From an uncultured Ruminococcus sp. (GTDB taxonomy: Bacteria; Bacillota; Clostridia; RUG12999): DNA of 38,890 nucleotides. Both the position numbers and the translations under genes were made by a program. Under the pieces are notes generated by a model, which ran no database searches, was not told the DNA's origin, and saw only the letters and a program-made list of their open reading frames with translations. The stretch covers positions 1-38,890 of the forward strand of contig CACZWA010000013.1 of assembly GCA_902784685.1 (NCBI GenBank), given 5' to 3'. This document shows positions 36,611 through 38,890 of this stretch, piece by piece. Within the stretch, counting starts at the first letter, position 1; every line of letters starts with the position of its first letter.

Positions 36611-36949
36611 TTACACGGTAGTAATATTTAACTTAATATTTTTCGGAAAATCTTTTTCCCATTCCTCCATAAGAATTTTAAAGCCTTTAAGAACAGTATC
36701 TGCAATTTTCCTATCCTCACCTTTAAGTGCGGATATATCGCAAAAAACCGAGTTTTCTTCGTCATCTCTTACGGAAAAACATTCGGTGAAACCCATTTGT
36801 CCGTCAAGGACGGCAATAACTGTCTGCACAGCACCGCTCACAGCGGCGCACACAATATCTTTGCCGCTTTCCGCCGCTCCCGAATGACCCGAAAGCTCAA
36901 AGGAAAGCGCCTCATTTTGTGCGGACAACTTAAAACTTGCCTTTATCAT
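36611..36949 (-). CDS. prp: Ribosomal-processing cysteine protease Prp
   Basis: A 112-residue cysteine protease that removes the N-terminal extension of L27. Catalytic residues are visible: H22 in ELSGHSGAAESGKDIVC and C34 in IVCAAVSGAVQT, the same positions as in Staphylococcus Prp. The conserved glycines between them form the flexible loop over the active site. It lies between rplU and rpmA, as in other Bacillota. Often annotated as YsxB. Confidence 0.95.
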   Translation of the reverse strand: MIKASFKLSAQNEALSFELSGHSGAAESGKDIVCAAVSGAVQTVIAVLDGQMGFTECFSVRDDEENSVFCDISALKGEDRKIADTVLKGFKILMEEWEKDFPKNIKLNITTV

Positions 36950-36972
36950 AAGCTCACCCTTTTGAGGAAACC

Positions 36973-37281
36973 TTAAGCATTGATAGCTTTGATTTCAACT
37001 TTTGAATAGTTCTGTCTGTGACCTTTACGTCTGCGGTAGCCTTTTTTGGGCTTATACTTGAAAATTCTTACCTTTTTGCCCTTAACATCACCAAGAACAA
37101 CAGCCTCAACGCTTGCACCTTTAACTGTTGGAGCGCCAAGCTTTGTGTTTTCTCCGTCAACAACGGCAAGAACATCAAACTTAACGGCAGAATCAGCGTC
37201 TAAACCAAGCTTTTCAACGTAAATTACGTCTCCTACGCTTACGTTATACTGCTTTCCGCCTGTCTCGATAACTGCGTACAT
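36973..37281 (-). CDS. rplU: 50S ribosomal protein L21
   Basis: A 102-residue protein starting MYAVIETGGKQYNVSVGDVIYVEKL and ending KVRIFKYKPKKGYRRRKGHRQNYSKVEIKAINA, the signature basic C-terminus. It binds 23S rRNA in the large subunit. TGGAGGTG precedes the ATG. It is the first gene of the rplU-prp-rpmA-obgE-yhbY-nadD-yqeK operon and is preceded by a leader of about 180 bases. Confidence 0.97.
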   Translation of the reverse strand: MYAVIETGGKQYNVSVGDVIYVEKLGLDADSAVKFDVLAVVDGENTKLGAPTVKGASVEAVVLGDVKGKKVRIFKYKPKKGYRRRKGHRQNYSKVEIKAINA

Positions 37282-37459
37282 TCAAATTACACCTCCACTA
37301 TCAATCTCGCCGGTACTGCAGGTAAACGGCAAAACCGTTATTTAAAACCCGACCCGTGCGGTTACCATTTATTATATCATATACGCAAGGCACTAAACGT
37401 GCCGAAGCGCTATGAAACAATAAAAATTTCCATATGGCAACGCCATTTTTACATGGAAC
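37282..37459 (-). promoter_or_regulatory. Leader region of rplU (L21-type leader candidate)
   Basis: About 180 transcribed bases precede rplU from the main promoter. The part nearest the gene reads GGTAACCGCACGGGTCGGG, then AACGGTTTTGCCGTT (a short hairpin) before the ribosome site. Conserved L21 leaders are known here in Firmicutes; the resemblance is from memory and not verified. A second extended -10 (TGATATAAT, hexamer at 37371-37376) suggests an internal start. Confidence 0.5.
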
Positions 37460-37465
37460 ATACTC

Positions 37466-37494
37466 ATTATATCACAGTTTTTTCCTTTTGTCAA
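37466..37494 (-). promoter_or_regulatory. Consensus promoter of the rplU operon
   Basis: On the minus strand TTGACA (37489-37494), 17 bases, TATAAT (37466-37471), with TGA just before the -10. It is a perfect consensus promoter with extended -10, as expected for a ribosomal protein operon. Confidence 0.9.
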
Positions 37495-37501
37495 GTACCA
37501 A

Positions 37502-37740
37502 AAACCGCTTTTTGCAAAGATTTTACATTTTATAACATTCTTTCGGGACGATGTGGGCATCGTCCCCTACGCCGTCACAAATCGCCCATACAACAAATAT
37601 TATCTTATTACCATCATTTTACATTTTGAATTTTGAATTTTGAATTTTCCATTTAATAACTCCGCTCTCCACACTTAACTCCCCTCGCCTATCGGCAAGT
37701 GCGCCCTTTCACTACGCCGCCCAAACCGATTTTTGCAAAG
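37502..37740. repeat. REP-like repeat patch with flanking 18-base near-repeats
   Basis: The 240-base gap contains no gene. GGGACGATG (37545-37553) and CATCGTCCC (37558-37566) form a hairpin; read on the minus strand with its flanks it has the GTAGGGG...CCCG form of repeats I associate with gut Clostridia genomes. A period-8 run TTTTGAAT repeats three times at about 37624-37648. The patch is bounded by AAACCGCTTTTTGCAAAG (37502-37519) and AAACCGATTTTTGCAAAG (37723-37740), 17 of 18 identical. Confidence 0.6.
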
Positions 37741-37741
37741 C

Positions 37742-38569
37742 TCAGGCTTTAATTCCAAAGGTTGCTTTAAGCTGGCAAACGTTTGACGGACCTATTATCG
37801 GAAAAACCTCAAAACCGCTGCTCTCCACAAGCATTTTAAGAGCGGCATGCGAAATTGTATCTCCGCTTTTTTCGGCGCTTTCCTTAATTTTTTTGTACAT
37901 TTCTATGCTTGCCTCGTTAAGATAGCGGTCTTTTGCTTTTTCCGAAAGCGTTCCTTCATCATATTTTTCAAAAAAGCCAAACTCTTGTCCTTGTCGCAAG
38001 ATTATACAGTGCCTGGCTTGCAAAAAAGCCCTCCTGTCCGCTTTCCGCCGCATATGAATTTGCCTCGGCAATTCTGTCATACGTCCAGTTGGAAGCGCCG
38101 AAAAAGCGTACCTTCCCCTTCTTTTTCATAAGATTAAGCGTATCTATTATCGGCATTACGGGAAGAGAAACATCGTCTCTGTGAAGCCAGATTATATCAA
38201 TATAATCAGTGCCGAGCGCTTTAAGGCTTGCGTCAATATCCGCTTCAATACTTTCTCTGTCTAATCTGCTATGCTTCATATTATCAGCCGGAGGGTGAGC
38301 GCATTTTGTTGATATAATAATCTTATCCCTCTTGCCTTGCACAAACCTTCCGACAAGCTCCTCGCTTTTACCGCCGCAATAGCTCCGTGCCGTATCAATC
38401 ACGTTTCCGCCCATAGATACATACATTTCCATAATTTTAAGAGCCGTTTTTTTGTCTATTCTGCGCATGATATGGGTCGTTTGCGCCGATGTGCCATTAT
38501 CAGCGGCAGGCTCGTCAGTGTGTCATGGCTCTGTTTTTGTGGCAGATTATACAAATACTGCACAGACAT
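37742..38569 (-). pseudogene. Aldo/keto reductase with two frameshifts
   Basis: The minus strand encodes an NADPH-dependent aldo/keto reductase in three frames. From ATG 38569: MSVQYLYNLPQKQSHDTLTS, then SLPLI; the frame shifts near 38494-38500, where one missing G would restore it; then GTSAQTTHIMRRIDKK, GGNVIDTARSY (catalytic D), ADIDASLKALGTDYIDIIWLHRDD, FFGASNWTYDRIAEAN and ASQALYNLAT. A second shift near 37985-37992 leads to QEFGFFEKYDEGTLSEKAKD and FPIIGPSNVCQLKATFGIKA, ending at 37742. The expected catalytic Tyr, Lys and His landmarks are partly visible. The end is about 20-25 residues shorter than usual. This is either a decayed gene or a stretch of sequencing error near a poorly supported contig end. 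Confidence 0.8.
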
Positions 38570-38616
38570 CGGCTCCGCGCAAATTGCTGCCGATATGAAA
38601 ACGGCGGACCTTTTAA

Positions 38617-38890
38617 CCTCATTCAGTTGAAGGTGATGTCCTTTCGGCTGTGGGAATCATGGGAGGGCTTGTCCTATGTAACTTCGCTATCAATATGACC
38701 GCTGTGTGGGTGAAGAATATCCTTGGTGTTCGTGCTCAGAACCGAATGCAGAGACGTATGCTTGACCGTATCTTGCGTTCTGAGTGGCATGGTAAGGAAA
38801 GCCTTCATAGCGGAGATGTCATAAATCGTCTTGAACAGGACGTGAATCAGGTGGTAGTGTTCCTTACGGAGACTCTTCCGAGTACGCTAT
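38617..38890 (+). CDS. ABC exporter transmembrane-domain fragment, running off the window and lacking a start
   Basis: In the frame after TAA 38614-38616 the sequence reads without stops to the window end: VLSAVGIMGGLVLCNFAINM, then VWVKNILGVRAQNRMQRRML, RILRSEWHGKESLHSGDVIN and RLEQDVNQVVVFLTETLP. This is a transmembrane and coupling-loop part of a type I ABC exporter (GVxxQxRMxxRxxxxILxSEW, HSGDVxNRLExDV), a form I associate with Bacteroidota ABC transporters. No start codon or ribosome site lies before it, so the N-terminus is missing. Base composition and codons (CTTGACCGTATCTTGCGTTC) differ from the rest of the window. It could be a transferred fragment or an assembly chimera. Confidence 0.7.

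Noticed and set aside
37601-37660. CRISPR-like short repeats in the TTTTGAAT run
   Set aside because: The three units are contiguous 8-mers with no spacers and no cas genes nearby.
37742-38080. The two halves of the aldo/keto reductase as separate genes
   Set aside because: Together they cover consecutive parts of one reductase; the N-terminal residues of the 37742-38080 frame are out-of-frame readings of the first half.

Overview
The window looks like a chromosomal segment of an anaerobic, low-GC member of the Clostridia (Bacillota), probably a gut Oscillospirales/Ruminococcaceae-type bacterium. The evidence is a single-chain pyruvate:ferredoxin oxidoreductase, a lysine riboswitch, an L20-type leader before infC-rpmI-rplT, the Prp-processed form of ribosomal protein L27, and the MATE-mazG-rqcP gene order known from Bacillus and Clostridium. 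This placement rests on recognition of families and gene order only; no database search was run. The last ~270 bases do not fit this picture and read like a Bacteroidota-type ABC exporter fragment.

Layout. 1-609: the tail of an unidentified (patatin-like?) gene converging on a 4'-phosphopantetheinyl transferase. 770-8092: a glycolytic block pgk-tpiA-gpmI followed by nifJ (PFOR), closed by a strong terminator. 8099-10719: an accessory locus made of a secreted cysteine-peptidase/ricin-lectin protein and a divergent XRE repressor, with palindromic operators between them. 10809-13824: metG, an AlkD-like gene and acyl carrier protein on the minus strand. 13848-14009: a non-coding element built of three long hairpins. 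14026-15928: an NhaC-superfamily transporter under a lysine riboswitch, so most likely a lysine transporter. 15979-16300: gene debris and a fossil insertion-sequence end. 16335-17720: infC-rpmI-rplT with a consensus promoter, attenuator and a non-AUG start for IF3.

17724-22157: a five-gene minus-strand operon trkA-trkH-DUF554-arsC/spx-like-flavodoxin. 22253-26626: argC-argJ-argB-argD (glutamate to ornithine) behind two ArgR-type boxes. 26629-30048: glyQS and a CapD-type sugar-nucleotide dehydratase. 30062-33457: a purine-type phosphoribosyltransferase, a SpoVB/YabM-type flippase, mazG and a broken rqcP. 33471-37494: the ribosome-assembly operon rplU-prp-rpmA-obgE-yhbY-nadD-yqeK. 37502-37740: a REP-like repeat patch. 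37742-38569: an aldo/keto reductase with two frameshifts. 38617-38890: the foreign ABC exporter fragment.

Functionally most of the window is housekeeping: lower glycolysis into acetyl-CoA, translation (two tRNA synthetases, IF3, L35, L20, L21, L27, Obg), arginine and lysine supply, K+ uptake and NAD synthesis. The unusual parts are the repressor-controlled secreted peptidase-lectin, the hairpin-flanked element, the rqcP deletion, the infC start region, and the right-hand junction, which may be a transfer boundary or an assembly chimera. I did not find a convincing new multi-gene defence or conflict system. No tRNA, rRNA, CRISPR array or prophage was recognised.
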